Origin: Miltoncostaea marina
GTDB lineage: Bacteria; Actinomycetota; Thermoleophilia; Miltoncostaeales; Miltoncostaeaceae
Direction: 5' to 3'
NCBI RefSeq assembly: GCF_018141525.1
Contig: NZ_CP064655.1
Coordinates: 1,674,001 to 1,738,000, forward strand
Length of the DNA stretch: 64,000 bases
Translations under genes and position numbers: made by a program
The notes under the pieces: generated by a model
What the model saw: the letters and a program-made list of their open reading frames with translations, nothing else
Databases searched by the model: none
Told to the model about the DNA's origin: nothing
Part shown: positions 6,593 to 14,927 of the stretch, one piece after another
Numbering within the stretch: position 1 is the stretch's first letter
How the letters are laid out: each line of letters begins with the position of its first letter

Positions 6593-9174
6593 GACTTGGC
6601 CTCGAGCCAGGTCTCGCCCATGCCGACGTCGACCGCGAGCGGCGGGTCGAGCGGGTAGGCGCCCACCATCGCCGAGCGCACCACCGCGGCCGCGGCGGCG
6701 GCCTCCTCCTGTGGCGCCTCCAGCACGAGCTCGTCGTGGATCTGCAGCAGCAGCCGCGCCCGCAGGCCCTCCTCGGCCAGCGCGCGGTGCGCGCCGACCA
6801 TGGCGGCCTTGATGATGTCGGCGGCCGTGCCCTGGATCACGGTGTTGACCGCCAGCCGCTCGCCGAGGTTGCGCTGGGCCACCGTGCGCCCGCCGAGCTC
6901 CGGGATGGGCCGGCGCCGGCCGAGCAGGGTGGTCACGTAGCCGTCCTGGGCGGCCGCGGCGATCGTGGTGTCGATGAACGAGCGCACCCGGGGGTAGCGG
7001 GCCAGGTAGGCGTCGATGTACAGCTTGGCGTCGGCCCGGGGGATGCCGAGCTGCTCGGACAGCCCGAAGTCGCTGATGCCGTAGACGATGCCGAAGTTGA
7101 CCGCCTTGGCCCGGTCGCGGGTGGTGCGGTCGACGTCGGCCGGCGCCATGCCGAACACCTCGGCCGCCGTGGCCCGGTGGACGTCCTCGCCGCGCCGGAA
7201 GGCGTCCGCCAGGGCCGGCTCCCCGGAGGTGTGGGCCAGGATGCGCAGCTCCACCTGGCTGTAGTCGCACGAGATCAGCACCCACCCCGGGTCCGTGGTG
7301 AAGGCGCCGCGGATCTCGCGTCCGAGCGGCGTGCGGATGGGGATGTTCTGCAGGTTGGGGTTCGTCGAGGAGAGCCGCCCGGTCTCGGCGACGGTCTGGT
7401 TGAAGGTCGTGTGCAGGCGATCGTGCTCGTCGACCAGCTCCGGCAGGGCCGACAGGTAGGTGTTGTCGAGCTTCGTCAGCTCGCGGTACTGGCCGATCAG
7501 GCGCACGATCGGGTGCTTGTCCTCCAGCAGCTTCAGCACCTTGCGGTCGGTGCTCCAGCCGGTCTTGCCCTTGCGGAAGGTCGGCAGGCCGAGCCGCTCG
7601 AACAGCACCTGTCCGAGCTGCTTGGGCGAGTCGATCACGAACTCGCCGCCGGCCTCCTCCCAGATGCGGTCGCGCAGCTCGTCGGCGCGGTCGCGCACCC
7701 GGCCGGCGATCTCGCCCAGGCGGTGCACGTCGAGCCTGACCCCCACCCGCTCCATGGCGGCCAGCACGCGCGTGACCGGGAGCTCGATCTCGCGGTAGAG
7801 CGTCTCCAGGCCCTCGCGGGCCAGCGCCACGCGCTGGCGGGCGGCGAGCTCGCGCACGAGCACCGCGTCGCGCACGCGCGGCGGCGGGTCGCCCTCCACG
7901 CCCAGCCCGGCGCTCTCGGCCAGCTCCTCGAGCGCGTAGGAGCGCCGCCGCGGCTCGAGCAGGTAGGCGGCGATCATCGTGTCGTGCACCGGCCGCAGCG
8001 CCTCGCCGGTGTCGCGCACCACGGCCTTCGCGTCGTGGCAGGCGACCGGCGCCCCGGCCAGCGCCGCCGCGAGCGCCGCGCCGGTGCCCTCGCCGGGCGG
8101 GCCGGTGGGCACCTCGTCGCCGGGGCCGGCCACCGCCCAGCCGTCCTCCCCGAGCGCCAGGGCGAGCCCCTCGGCGCCCGCGAAGCGCATGCCGAGGTCC
8201 TCGGGGGCGGCATCGACCGCCTGGGCGCGCACGACGGTCGCCGCCGGCGGGGGCGCGGCGGCCGCGCCGCCGTCGGCCAGCTCGTCCAGGCGGCGCAGCA
8301 GGCTGCCGAACTCGAAGCGGTCGAAGACCTCCCGCAGGGCCGCCATGCGCGCCTCGTCGAACTCGAGGGCGGGGACGTCGTCCAGGTCGAGGTCGACCGG
8401 CGCGTCGGTGTCGATGACGGCCAGCCCCCGGGTCCTGCGCGCCTGGTCGGCGTGCTCGGTGAGCGCCTCCCGGCGCTTCGGCGTCTGGTCGCCCGCGTGC
8501 TCGAGGATCGCGTCGAGGCTGCCGTACTTCTGCAGCAGCTGCGAGGCGCCCTTCTCGCCGATGCCCGGCACGCCGAGCAGGTTGTCGCTCGGGTCGCCCA
8601 CCATCCCCCGGAAGTCGGGCATGAGGTCCGGGCCGATCCCGTACCGCTCCACGACCGCCTCGGGCGTGTAGAGCGTCGTGTCGGTGACGCCCCGCCCGGT
8701 GGCCATGACGCTCACCCGGTCGGAGACGAGCTGGAATGCGTCGCGGTCGCCGGTGAGGATCACCACGCTCCGCCCGGCCGCCTCGGCCCGGCGCGCCAGG
8801 GTGCCGAGGATGTCGTCCGCCTCGTAGCCCGGCAGCTCGGTGTTGACGAACCCGAAGGCCTCCATCAGCGGGCGGAAGTGCACCGACTGCTCGCGCAGCA
8901 GGTCGGGGGTCTCCTTGCGGTTCGCCTTGTAGGTCGGCTCGGCCTCGTGGCGGAACGTCTTGCCCTTGGCGTCCCAGGCCACCACCACCCGCCCCGGCCG
9001 CTCCTCGACCAGCATCTTCATCATCATCGCGGCCAGCCCGTAGAGGGCGTTGGTCGGGAAGCCGTCGGCCGTGGCGATGGTGTCCGGCAGGGCGTGGAAC
9101 GCCCGGTAGGCGAGGCTGTTGCCGTCGATCAGGAGCAGGGGCGCCTCCGGAGGCGCTGCCACGGCGTCGGACAT
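6589..9174 (-). CDS. polA: DNA polymerase I
   Basis: An 861-residue family A polymerase that fills gaps and removes RNA primers. The N-terminal 5'-nuclease domain (about 1-300) starts LLLIDGNSLAYRAFHALP. The middle region (about 300-440) occupies the place of the 3'-5' exonuclease but shows no DxE motif, so proofreading is probably absent, as in other actinobacterial PolA proteins. The polymerase domain carries motif A DYSQVELRILAH, motif B RDRAKAVNFGIVYG and motif C QIHDELVLE. Transcription is probably leaderless (TATCCT seven bases before ATG). The stop overlaps the J-like gene. Confidence 0.97.
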   Translation of the reverse strand: MSDAVAAPPEAPLLLIDGNSLAYRAFHALPDTIATADGFPTNALYGLAAMMMKMLVEERPGRVVVAWDAKGKTFRHEAEPTYKANRKETPDLLREQSVHFRPLMEAFGFVNTELPGYEADDILGTLARRAEAAGRSVVILTGDRDAFQLVSDRVSVMATGRGVTDTTLYTPEAVVERYGIGPDLMPDFRGMVGDPSDNLLGVPGIGEKGASQLLQKYGSLDAILEHAGDQTPKRREALTEHADQARRTRGLAVIDTDAPVDLDLDDVPALEFDEARMAALREVFDRFEFGSLLRRLDELADGGAAAAPPPAATVVRAQAVDAAPEDLGMRFAGAEGLALALGEDGWAVAGPGDEVPTGPPGEGTGAALAAALAGAPVACHDAKAVVRDTGEALRPVHDTMIAAYLLEPRRRSYALEELAESAGLGVEGDPPPRVRDAVLVRELAARQRVALAREGLETLYREIELPVTRVLAAMERVGVRLDVHRLGEIAGRVRDRADELRDRIWEEAGGEFVIDSPKQLGQVLFERLGLPTFRKGKTGWSTDRKVLKLLEDKHPIVRLIGQYRELTKLDNTYLSALPELVDEHDRLHTTFNQTVAETGRLSSTNPNLQNIPIRTPLGREIRGAFTTDPGWVLISCDYSQVELRILAHTSGEPALADAFRRGEDVHRATAAEVFGMAPADVDRTTRDRAKAVNFGIVYGISDFGLSEQLGIPRADAKLYIDAYLARYPRVRSFIDTTIAAAAQDGYVTTLLGRRRPIPELGGRTVAQRNLGERLAVNTVIQGTAADIIKAAMVGAHRALAEEGLRARLLLQIHDELVLEAPQEEAAAAAAVVRSAMVGAYPLDPPLAVDVGMGETWLEAKS

Positions 9175-9181
9175 CGGCGCC

Positions 9182-9187
9182 AGGATA
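9182..9187 (-). promoter_or_regulatory. -10 element of polA (leaderless)
   Basis: TATCCT on the minus strand with a seven-base gap to the polA ATG at 9174. Confidence 0.45.
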
Positions 9188-9213
9188 CCGGGGCGCCGGC
9201 GCGCCCCCCGCGG

Positions 9214-9981
9214 TCAGCCGGACTCGGTCTCCATCAGCAGCACGGCCCCGGCCGACGCCCCGTCCGCCCCCGGCAGCGGCGATCCGACCAGCCGCAGCCG
9301 CACGGCGCGCCCGTCGCGCATGGTGGCGTCGACGGCGATCTCGGCCACGTCCACGTCGCCGGCGAGCACCTCGTCCAGCACCCTCCGCACCTCGCCCGCC
9401 GGCAGCCCGGTGCGGAGGTCGAGGAACCGCGCGCCCACCGCTTGGTCGCCGGAGACGCCCCAGGCGGCCTCGCACCACGGGCTCCAGAACCGCACGCCGC
9501 CCTCGGCGTCGAGCACCACCACGCCGGCGCGCGCGCTCGCCAGACGGCCCGCCAGCGCGTCGTTGGCCGCTTCGAGCTCGGCGTTGCGCTGCTCGAGGTC
9601 GATGACCGAGGCACGCATCGAGCCCTCGCCCCGCACGGGCGCGACGACCTCGGTGAACAGGTCCTCCGGCGCGCTGAAGCGGATGCGCCCCGCCGCGTCG
9701 AGCAGCTCGCAGATGCGCCGGAGCGCCGGCGAGGGCACCACGGTCAGCTCGCCGCCGTGTGCGCGCGCCGCCTCGTCCAGCTCGAGCAGCAGGCGGTATC
9801 CGGCGGCGTCGACGAAGCCGACGCCGCGGGCGTCGATGACGCAGCGCTCGCCCTCCTCCATCATGGATTGCAGCTCGTGGCCGTGCCAGGTCGTCGCCGC
9901 CATGTCGAGCTCGCCCGCGACCACGATCCAGCGGTGGTCCCGGAGCGTCCAGACGCGCACCGTGCAGGCGGGCTCGCGCAC
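9214..9981 (-). CDS. STAS-PAS domain protein, partner-switch type
   Basis: A 255-residue protein with an N-terminal STAS domain (about 1-110, anti-sigma-factor-antagonist fold) joined by a coiled segment (IDLEQRNAELEAANDALAG) to a PAS domain (about 140-255). In the STAS signature the residue normally phosphorylated by an RsbW-type kinase is Ala: FVDAAGYRLL near position 59, against D-S/T-S/T-G in classic antagonists. It is divergent from two HATPase proteins that look like its partners. Of two adjacent GTG codons, 9981 is chosen because TAGACT lies exactly six bases upstream of it. Confidence 0.8.
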   Translation of the reverse strand: MREPACTVRVWTLRDHRWIVVAGELDMAATTWHGHELQSMMEEGERCVIDARGVGFVDAAGYRLLLELDEAARAHGGELTVVPSPALRRICELLDAAGRIRFSAPEDLFTEVVAPVRGEGSMRASVIDLEQRNAELEAANDALAGRLASARAGVVVLDAEGGVRFWSPWCEAAWGVSGDQAVGARFLDLRTGLPAGEVRRVLDEVLAGDVDVAEIAVDATMRDGRAVRLRLVGSPLPGADGASAGAVLLMETESG

Positions 9982-9987
9982 CACCCG

Positions 9988-9993
9988 AGTCTA
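9988..9993 (-). promoter_or_regulatory. -10 element of the STAS-PAS gene
   Basis: TAGACT on the minus strand, six bases before GTG 9981 and only three before GTG 9984; the spacing favours the former as the leaderless start. Confidence 0.4.
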
Positions 9994-10071
9994 TTTCGCG
10001 CCCTTCCGGGCGTCAGCCGACGGGCGCACGATCCGCCGGAACCGCCGCGTGCGCATCGCGGGCGCCGTGGG

Positions 10072-10077
10072 TACAGG
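10072..10077 (+). promoter_or_regulatory. -10-like element of HATPase gene 1
   Basis: TACAGG, preceded by GGG, with six bases to the GTG at 10084. The last base deviates from TANNNT, but the spacing matches the leaderless pattern. Confidence 0.35.
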
Positions 10078-10083
10078 GACCGC

Positions 10084-10470
10084 GTGCCGCCCGCACCTCA
10101 CCCCTCGCCCCGGCTGGAGCTGCGGCTCCATGCCGACGCGTCCGCGCCCGGCCGCGCACGGCGGGCACTCGAGCGGTTGCCGGTGGGGCGCGCCGTGCGG
10201 GAGGACCTGGCGATCATCGTCAGCGAGCTCGTGACCAACGGCGTGATGCACGGCGCCGGAGGCGCGATCACGCTGCGCGCGCGCCTCGGCCCCACCGTGC
10301 GCGTCGAGGTCTGGGACGACGGCCCGTGCTTCGAGCCCGGCCCGGCGGCGATGCCGGTCGGCGGCGTCGAGGGCGGGCGCGGGCTGCCGCTGGTCGCCGC
10401 CCTCGCGCTGCGCTGGGGCGTCGACGGCGGCCGCGACGGCTGCACGGTCTGGGCCGAGGTCGGCGCGTAG
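10084..10470 (+). CDS. RsbW/SpoIIAB-like HATPase protein 1
   Basis: A 128-residue stand-alone GHKL ATP-binding protein of the HATPase_c_2 type, which in known systems acts as anti-sigma factor kinase. The N box is SELVTNGVMHG (around residue 42) and the G2 box GGRGLPLVAALA. The G1 region reads WDDGPCF, where the usual second Gly is Cys, so nucleotide affinity may be altered. The start is GTG with a leaderless-type promoter; the longer open frame upstream is not supported. It is about 40 percent identical by eye to the next gene, suggesting tandem duplication. Confidence 0.8.
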   Translation: MPPAPHPSPRLELRLHADASAPGRARRALERLPVGRAVREDLAIIVSELVTNGVMHGAGGAITLRARLGPTVRVEVWDDGPCFEPGPAAMPVGGVEGGRGLPLVAALALRWGVDGGRDGCTVWAEVGA

Positions 10471-10517
10471 GCGGCCGCACGCATCGCGCGCGCGCCCACA
10501 CATCATGCGAGAGGGGG

Positions 10518-10523
10518 TATAGA
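10518..10523 (+). promoter_or_regulatory. -10 element of HATPase gene 2
   Basis: TATAGA inside GGGGTATAGATACC, seven bases before the GTG at 10531. The second copy therefore has its own promoter rather than depending on the first. Confidence 0.45.
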
Positions 10524-10530
10524 TACCGCC

Positions 10531-10911
10531 GTGGCGTCCGTTCCGGCCCCGCAGCCCGTCGTCCTCCGCCTCCGCCCGGACGCGTCCGCACCGGGGCGCG
10601 CCCGCCGCGGCCTCGAGCACCTGGGGCTGCCGCGGCGGGTGCTGGACGACGCGGCGATCGTGCTCAGCGAGCTGGTCACCAACTGCGTCGTGCACGGCGG
10701 CGGCGGCGACATCGAGGTGCGCCTCGAGGTCGGCCCGACGCTGCGGCTCGAGGTGGGCGACGGCGGGCCCGGGTTCACACCGGGGCCGCTGGACATGCCG
10801 CTCGACGGCCTCCAGGGCGGCCGCGGGCTGCCGCTGGTCGAGGCGCTGACCGCCCGGTGGGGCGTCGACGCGCGCGGCGGCTTCCGGGTCTGGGCGGAGC
10901 TGGCGCTGTAG
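10531..10911 (+). CDS. RsbW/SpoIIAB-like HATPase protein 2
   Basis: A 126-residue GHKL ATP-binding protein, paralogue of the preceding gene, sharing DASAPGRARR, SELVTN and GGRGLPLVEAL. Here the G1 box is intact (DGGPGF), unlike in copy 1. Such proteins phosphorylate STAS antagonists and sequester sigma factors; the STAS-PAS gene 550 bases away on the other strand is the obvious candidate partner. No sigma factor gene is adjacent, so the target is unknown. The 60-base gap to copy 1 holds its own promoter. Confidence 0.8.
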   Translation: MASVPAPQPVVLRLRPDASAPGRARRGLEHLGLPRRVLDDAAIVLSELVTNCVVHGGGGDIEVRLEVGPTLRLEVGDGGPGFTPGPLDMPLDGLQGGRGLPLVEALTARWGVDARGGFRVWAELAL

Positions 10912-10950
10912 CGACGCCGCTCGCCGGCCCGTCGCGGCCGGCCGTGCCGA

Positions 10951-10956
10951 TATGCT
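10951..10956 (+). promoter_or_regulatory. -10 element of the malic enzyme gene
   Basis: TATGCT overlaps an upstream in-frame ATG (10952), arguing against that codon as start. It gives a leader of about 40 bases ending in the ribosome binding site AAGGAG (10991-10996). Confidence 0.5.
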
Positions 10957-11002
10957 GGCGGTCCGTCAACCGGGCGGCGACCGCCCCTGCAAGGAGTCAC
11001 CC

Positions 11003-12436
11003 TTGGCCGTCACGCCGAGCGCCCAGTACAGCGTCACCCTCCGCGTCGAGATGGACTCGGCCCAGCCGGGCCTGCTCGGGCGGCTGACGACGGCGATCGG
11101 CGAGGTAGGCGGCGACATCGGGGCGATCGACCTGGTGGGCGCCGCCTTCGGGACCACCATCCGCGAGCTGGTGGTCAACGCCTCCGACCAGGAGCACGCC
11201 GACGCCATCGTGGCCGCGGCCGGCGGCCTGGACGGGGTCACGGTGCTGTCCTCGTTCGACCGCACCTTCCGCATGCACCAGGGCGGCAAGATCGCGATGA
11301 CCACGCGCGTGCCGCTCGAGACGCGCGACGACCTCTCGGTGGCCTACATGCCCGGCGTCGCGCGCGTCTGCGGGGCGATCGCCGAGGACCGCTCGAAGGC
11401 CTTCGACTTCACCCTCAAGCGCAACATGGTCGCCGTGATCACCAACGGCACCGCGGTGCTCGGCCTGGGCGACATCGGGGCCGCCGCCGGCATGCCGGTG
11501 ATGGAGGGCAAGGCCATGCTCTTCAAGGAGTTCGGCGGCGTCGACTCCTACCCGATCTGCATCGACTCGAAGGACGCCGACGTCCTCGTGCGCACCATCA
11601 CCGCGATCGCGCCGGCGTGGGGCGGCATCAACCTCGAGGACATCGCCGCCCCGGTCTGCTTCGAGGTGGAGGACCGGCTCAAGGAGACGCTCGACATCCC
11701 GGTCTTCCACGACGACCAGCACGGCACGGCCGTCGTCGTGCTCGCGGCGCTGCTCAACGCGCTGAAGATCACCGGCGACCGCATCGAGGACCTCAAGGTG
11801 GTGGTCTCGGGCGTCGGCGCATCCGGCGTGGCCTGCTCGAAGATCCTCATGAACGCCGGCGTGCGCAACCTCATCGGCTGCGACTCCCGGGGCGCCATCT
11901 ACAAGGGCCGCACCGAGAACATGAACTTCATGAAGGACTGGTACGCCGAGCACACCAACCCCGAGGGCGTGCGCGGCGGGCTCACCGAGGCGATCCGGGG
12001 GGCGAACCTGTTCCTCGGCCTCTCGGGCCCGGGGACGTTCTCGGTGGAGCAGCTGAAGACGATGGCGAAGGACCCGATCGTCTTCGCGATGGCCAACCCG
12101 ACGCCCGAGATCATGCCCGAGGTCGCCGCGCCCCACGTGCGCGTGATGGCCACCGGGCGCTCGGACTACCCCAACCAGATCAACAACGTCCTGGCGTTCC
12201 CGGGCATCTTCAAGGGCGCGCTCGCCTGCCGGGCGACCCAGATCTCGGAGGCGATGAAGGTGGCCGCGGCCGAGGCGATCGCCGGCTGCATCCCGGAGGA
12301 CGAGCTCAACGAGGACTACATCATCCCGAGCGTGTTCAACCGCGCCGTCGCCCCGGCGGTGGCCGCGAAGGTGATCGAGGTGGCGCAGGCCGAGGGGCTG
12401 GCCCGGCGCGTGCCCACCGTCGGCGACGAGGCCTAG
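11003..12436 (+). CDS. NAD(P)-dependent malic enzyme with N-terminal ACT domain
   Basis: A 477-residue enzyme for oxidative decarboxylation of malate to pyruvate. An ACT regulatory domain (about 1-80) precedes the malic enzyme core: [11 protein letters not shown] with the catalytic Tyr, K in the [21 protein letters not shown] region, metal-binding DDQHGT, and a Rossmann GVGASGVA motif. The ACT domain implies allosteric control by a small ligand, probably an amino acid. TTG 11003 is chosen over ATG 10952 because AAGGAG lies six bases before it and the ATG lies in the -10 element. Cofactor preference cannot be read with confidence. Confidence 0.93.
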   Translation: MAVTPSAQYSVTLRVEMDSAQPGLLGRLTTAIGEVGGDIGAIDLVGAAFGTTIRELVVNASDQEHADAIVAAAGGLDGVTVLSSFDRTFRMHQGGKIAMTTRVPLETRDDLSVAYMPGVARVCGAIAEDRSKAFDFTLKRNMVAVITNGTAVLGLGDIGAAAGMPVMEGKAMLFKEFGGVDSYPICIDSKDADVLVRTITAIAPAWGGINLEDIAAPVCFEVEDRLKETLDIPVFHDDQHGTAVVVLAALLNALKITGDRIEDLKVVVSGVGASGVACSKILMNAGVRNLIGCDSRGAIYKGRTENMNFMKDWYAEHTNPEGVRGGLTEAIRGANLFLGLSGPGTFSVEQLKTMAKDPIVFAMANPTPEIMPEVAAPHVRVMATGRSDYPNQINNVLAFPGIFKGALACRATQISEAMKVAAAEAIAGCIPEDELNEDYIIPSVFNRAVAPAVAAKVIEVAQAEGLARRVPTVGDEA

Positions 12437-13830
12437 CGACGCCGGCCGGCCGGGGCGCCCCGCGCCCCGGCCCCGGTGCCGGCCTCACGCCGGCCGGACG
12501 GCCCCGACCGGCTCGCTGACTCGCGCGCCCCGGCGGCCAGGCGGCGGGCCGACGCGGCGATCCGCTCCGCCGCGGCCGCGCCCCCTCGGGCGATCGCCGC
12601 CACCGCCGCCACGGCGCCGGACTCGAGCCGGCTGCGGGCCGCGGCCACCCGGCCGACCGCGGCCGTCAGGCGCGCCACCTCGGCCCGGATGGACCCGACG
12701 GCCGCGCCCGTGCCCGCCTCCCGCGCGGCCCCGTCGGCGGCGTCGTCGCGCCTCGCGGCCATCGCCTCGAGCGCGGCGTCGGTGCCCAGGCGGACCTGGT
12801 CGCGATGCGCTCGATCGACGCGACCTGGCCGCGCGCGCCCTCTGCCGGCGCCTGCGCACCTCGTCGGCCACCACGGCGACGCCGCGGCGGGCTCGCCCGC
12901 GCGCGCAGCCTCGCTGGCGGCGTGCAGGGCGAGCAGGTGGGTCTGGTCGGCGATGCCGGAGACGTGGGCGCTGATCCGGGCCTCGTGGCGCTCGTCCCCC
13001 CGGGGCCCGACACCAGCCCGGCCGCGCCGGCCACGCCGTCCCGTGCCCGCGCCGGGGCGCGGGTCGCCCCCGCCACCGTGCGCACGCCGCCGACGGCCTC
13101 CGCGGCGGCGGCCCCGCCGTCTGCCCCACGCCCGCGGCGATCTGGGACGGGGCGACGCCGGCCGCGCCCGGCACGCGCGACGTGCCCGCTGCGGCCGCGT
13201 CCCGGCGCCTGGCGGCCTCGGCCACCCGGGCCACGGTCGCGCGCGCCCGGTCGGTCGCCTCGTCCATCGCGTCGGGCGCCTCCGCGTCGCGCAGCTCGCG
13301 CGCGGGTGCGTGGGCGGTGGAGCCGGGCGCTGACGTCTCCGCGACCACGACCACCGCGTGGAACAGGATGATGTCGTCGCCCGCGCGGTCGGCCGGCACC
13401 ACGCGCACGCCGTGGCGCCCGCCTGCAGGCGGGCCTCGCCGAGGTGCTGCACCGCGATGCAGGGGGCGGCCCGCACGAGCACCCGCCAGTCGCGGGGGGT
13501 GACGAGCTCCGCGAGCGCCACGAACACGGCGAGGTGCGGCTCCAGCATCCCGCCGGCCCGCTGGATGAACACGGGCCACGACGGTCGCGACGACCGTGGC
13601 CGCCATCAGCCGCCCGGCCGGCGCCCGGGTCAGCATCGCGCCGCCCAGGCCGAGCCCGCCGCCGCGCGGGGGGGGCAGGACCGGCGCCGTTCATCGGGGC
13701 CCAGCGCGGCCGCGAGGGCGGCCAGGCCCAGCGGCAGGTGCGCCATCATCGGCGCGTCGGTGCGCCGGCGCCATTCCGCGAGCCAGGGACCCCGTCCCCG
13801 CGGCTCGATCGCGCATGCGTCCTCCCCTGG
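12433..13830 (-). pseudogene. Methyl-accepting chemotaxis protein, multiply frameshifted
   Basis: Recognisable chemoreceptor pieces occur in order but jump among all three minus-strand frames. First come a hydrophobic N-terminal sensor (MMAHLPLGLAALAAALG, MLTRAPAGRLMAATVVATVV, then AVFVALAELVTPRDWRVLV and IILFHAVVVVAETS) and a linker. The signalling tip follows (ISAHVSGIADQTHLLALHA, ASEAARAGE, then [13 protein letters not shown]) and a C-terminal helix rich in Ala. At least seven frame changes are needed to join them. The sensor resembles actinobacterial membrane receptors with a multi-helix N-terminal region. It cannot make a working receptor as written. Limits are approximate. Confidence 0.75.
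12448..12472 (+). terminator. Terminator of the malic enzyme gene
   Basis: GGCCGGGGCG and CGCCCCGGCC form a perfect ten-base-pair stem with a five-base loop, 12 bases after the stop codon. There is no T-tract. It also lies at the 3' end of the convergent pseudogene. Confidence 0.6.
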
Positions 13831-13897
13831 CCTCGCGTGCCCCCTCGCATCGGCACATACGTCGGCGGCTGTCGAGCGGGGGCGCCGGCCGCGGCAC

Positions 13898-13903
13898 TAC
13901 ACT
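13898..13903 (+). promoter_or_regulatory. -10 element of tRNA-Leu
   Basis: TACACT, eight bases before the mature tRNA 5' end. No convincing -35. Confidence 0.45.
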
Positions 13904-13911
13904 GGGCGCCG

Positions 13912-13996
13912 GGGGACGTGGCGGAACGGTAGACGCGGCGGTCTCAAACACCGCTGGGGCGAAGGCCCCGTGGGGGTTCGAATCCCCCCGTCCCCA
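13912..13996 (+). tRNA. tRNA-Leu (anticodon CAA)
   Basis: An 85-base cloverleaf. The acceptor stem GGGGACG pairs with CGTCCCC, with A as discriminator. The anticodon stem GCGGT/ACCGC encloses CTCAAAC with anticodon CAA, reading UUG. The long variable arm (GGGGCGAAGGCCCC) is of the class II type expected for leucine, and the T arm GGGGG-TTCGAAT-CCCCC is perfect. CCA is not encoded. UUG is rare in such a GC-rich genome. Confidence 0.96.
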
Positions 13997-14654
13997 CTGG
14001 CGCTCCGCGCCCCTGCAGCGTCGGGCGACAGCCGCGATGAGGGTGCGGGACGGGGCGGCCCGGCCCGAGGAGCCCGGCGTCGCCCCGGGCCTCGTGGGCC
14101 ACGCGACCGCCGCAGCGCACGGCCGACCGGACGATGTCCGCATCGCGCTCCTCACCGCCGTGCTCGCGGTGCGCACCGGGACGGGTCGACGGCAGCTCGG
14201 AGCCGTCCGCGGCTGCGGGCGCGCGCAGCGGCAGCGACGGAGCGAGCAGCTCACCGACGCCCTGCGACGCGCTCCACGCCGCTCAGGCGCCACGGTCACC
14301 CGCGTGCGACGCGCTGCCCCACCACGGTCCGCCGCGGCGCACCGAGCGGGCGGGTGACCCTGGCGACCGCGTCGGCCCCTCGCGCGCCGCACGGGAGGCG
14401 TCGGGGCCTCGGGCCGCCGGGCTCGGGGCCGGCGCCTCGACCCGCGCATGCCGTGGGCCGGACGCGGCGCCAGAGGCGGCGGCCACGTCGTCGCACGGGG
14501 CCGGCTCGGCGCAGGACGGTCGCGGCAGACGGCGGCCCGCCCGGCGCTCGCCGGGCGGATGCCACGCGCGGGTTCGTTCGCCGGCGGGCGTCGGAGGTCG
14601 TCGTCGCGGGTATGCGGTCGGGGACGGGTGGGCTGATCGTCCGGGAAAGGATCG
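13997..14654. other. Gene-poor stretch after tRNA-Leu
   Basis: No convincing gene in about 650 bases. All six frames give Arg/Ala/Gly-rich translations without recognisable motifs. One GC hairpin (CGCCCGGC/GCCGGGCG, near 14537-14558) resembles the hairpin after gloA and may end tRNA transcription. A possible -10-like TATGCG preceded by GGG lies at 14611, upstream of the next small gene. Confidence 0.5.
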
Positions 14655-14888
14655 GTGACGTCCATGTTGACCGCCCCGATGCGGCTTGCGTTGGCCGATC
14701 TGCGCGCAGAGGGATGGGAGGTCTTCGGCCCTGACCCGGTCACGCCCGGCAACACGCCGCCGACCCCGGACACACAGGTGCCCCTGCCCGGCATGCACGT
14801 CCACCTCGTGCGGGGCGGAAGGTTCGTCGAGGGCTTCGGCGGCACGGCCGACGAGGCGCTCATGGACGCGATCCTGAAGCTCGGCTAG
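14655..14888 (+). CDS. Small hypothetical protein
   Basis: A 77-residue protein I do not recognise. It has a balanced composition: an N-terminal helix (RLALADLRAEGWEVF), a Pro/Thr-rich middle (TPPTPDTQVPLPGM) and a C-terminal helix (TADEALMDAILKLG). AAAGG ends four bases before GTG 14655; an alternative ATG lies at 14664. It reads in the same direction as the MFS gene 40 bases downstream and may be co-transcribed with it. Confidence 0.5.
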   Translation: MTSMLTAPMRLALADLRAEGWEVFGPDPVTPGNTPPTPDTQVPLPGMHVHLVRGGRFVEGFGGTADEALMDAILKLG

Positions 14889-14927
14889 CCGGTCCCGCGA
14901 GGCCGGCTCGCCACGTCGGCATACCAG

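Noticed and set aside
13912-13996. tRNA-Leu as an integration site for the decayed region beside it
   Set aside because: No duplicated 3' tRNA segment and no integrase nearby were seen.
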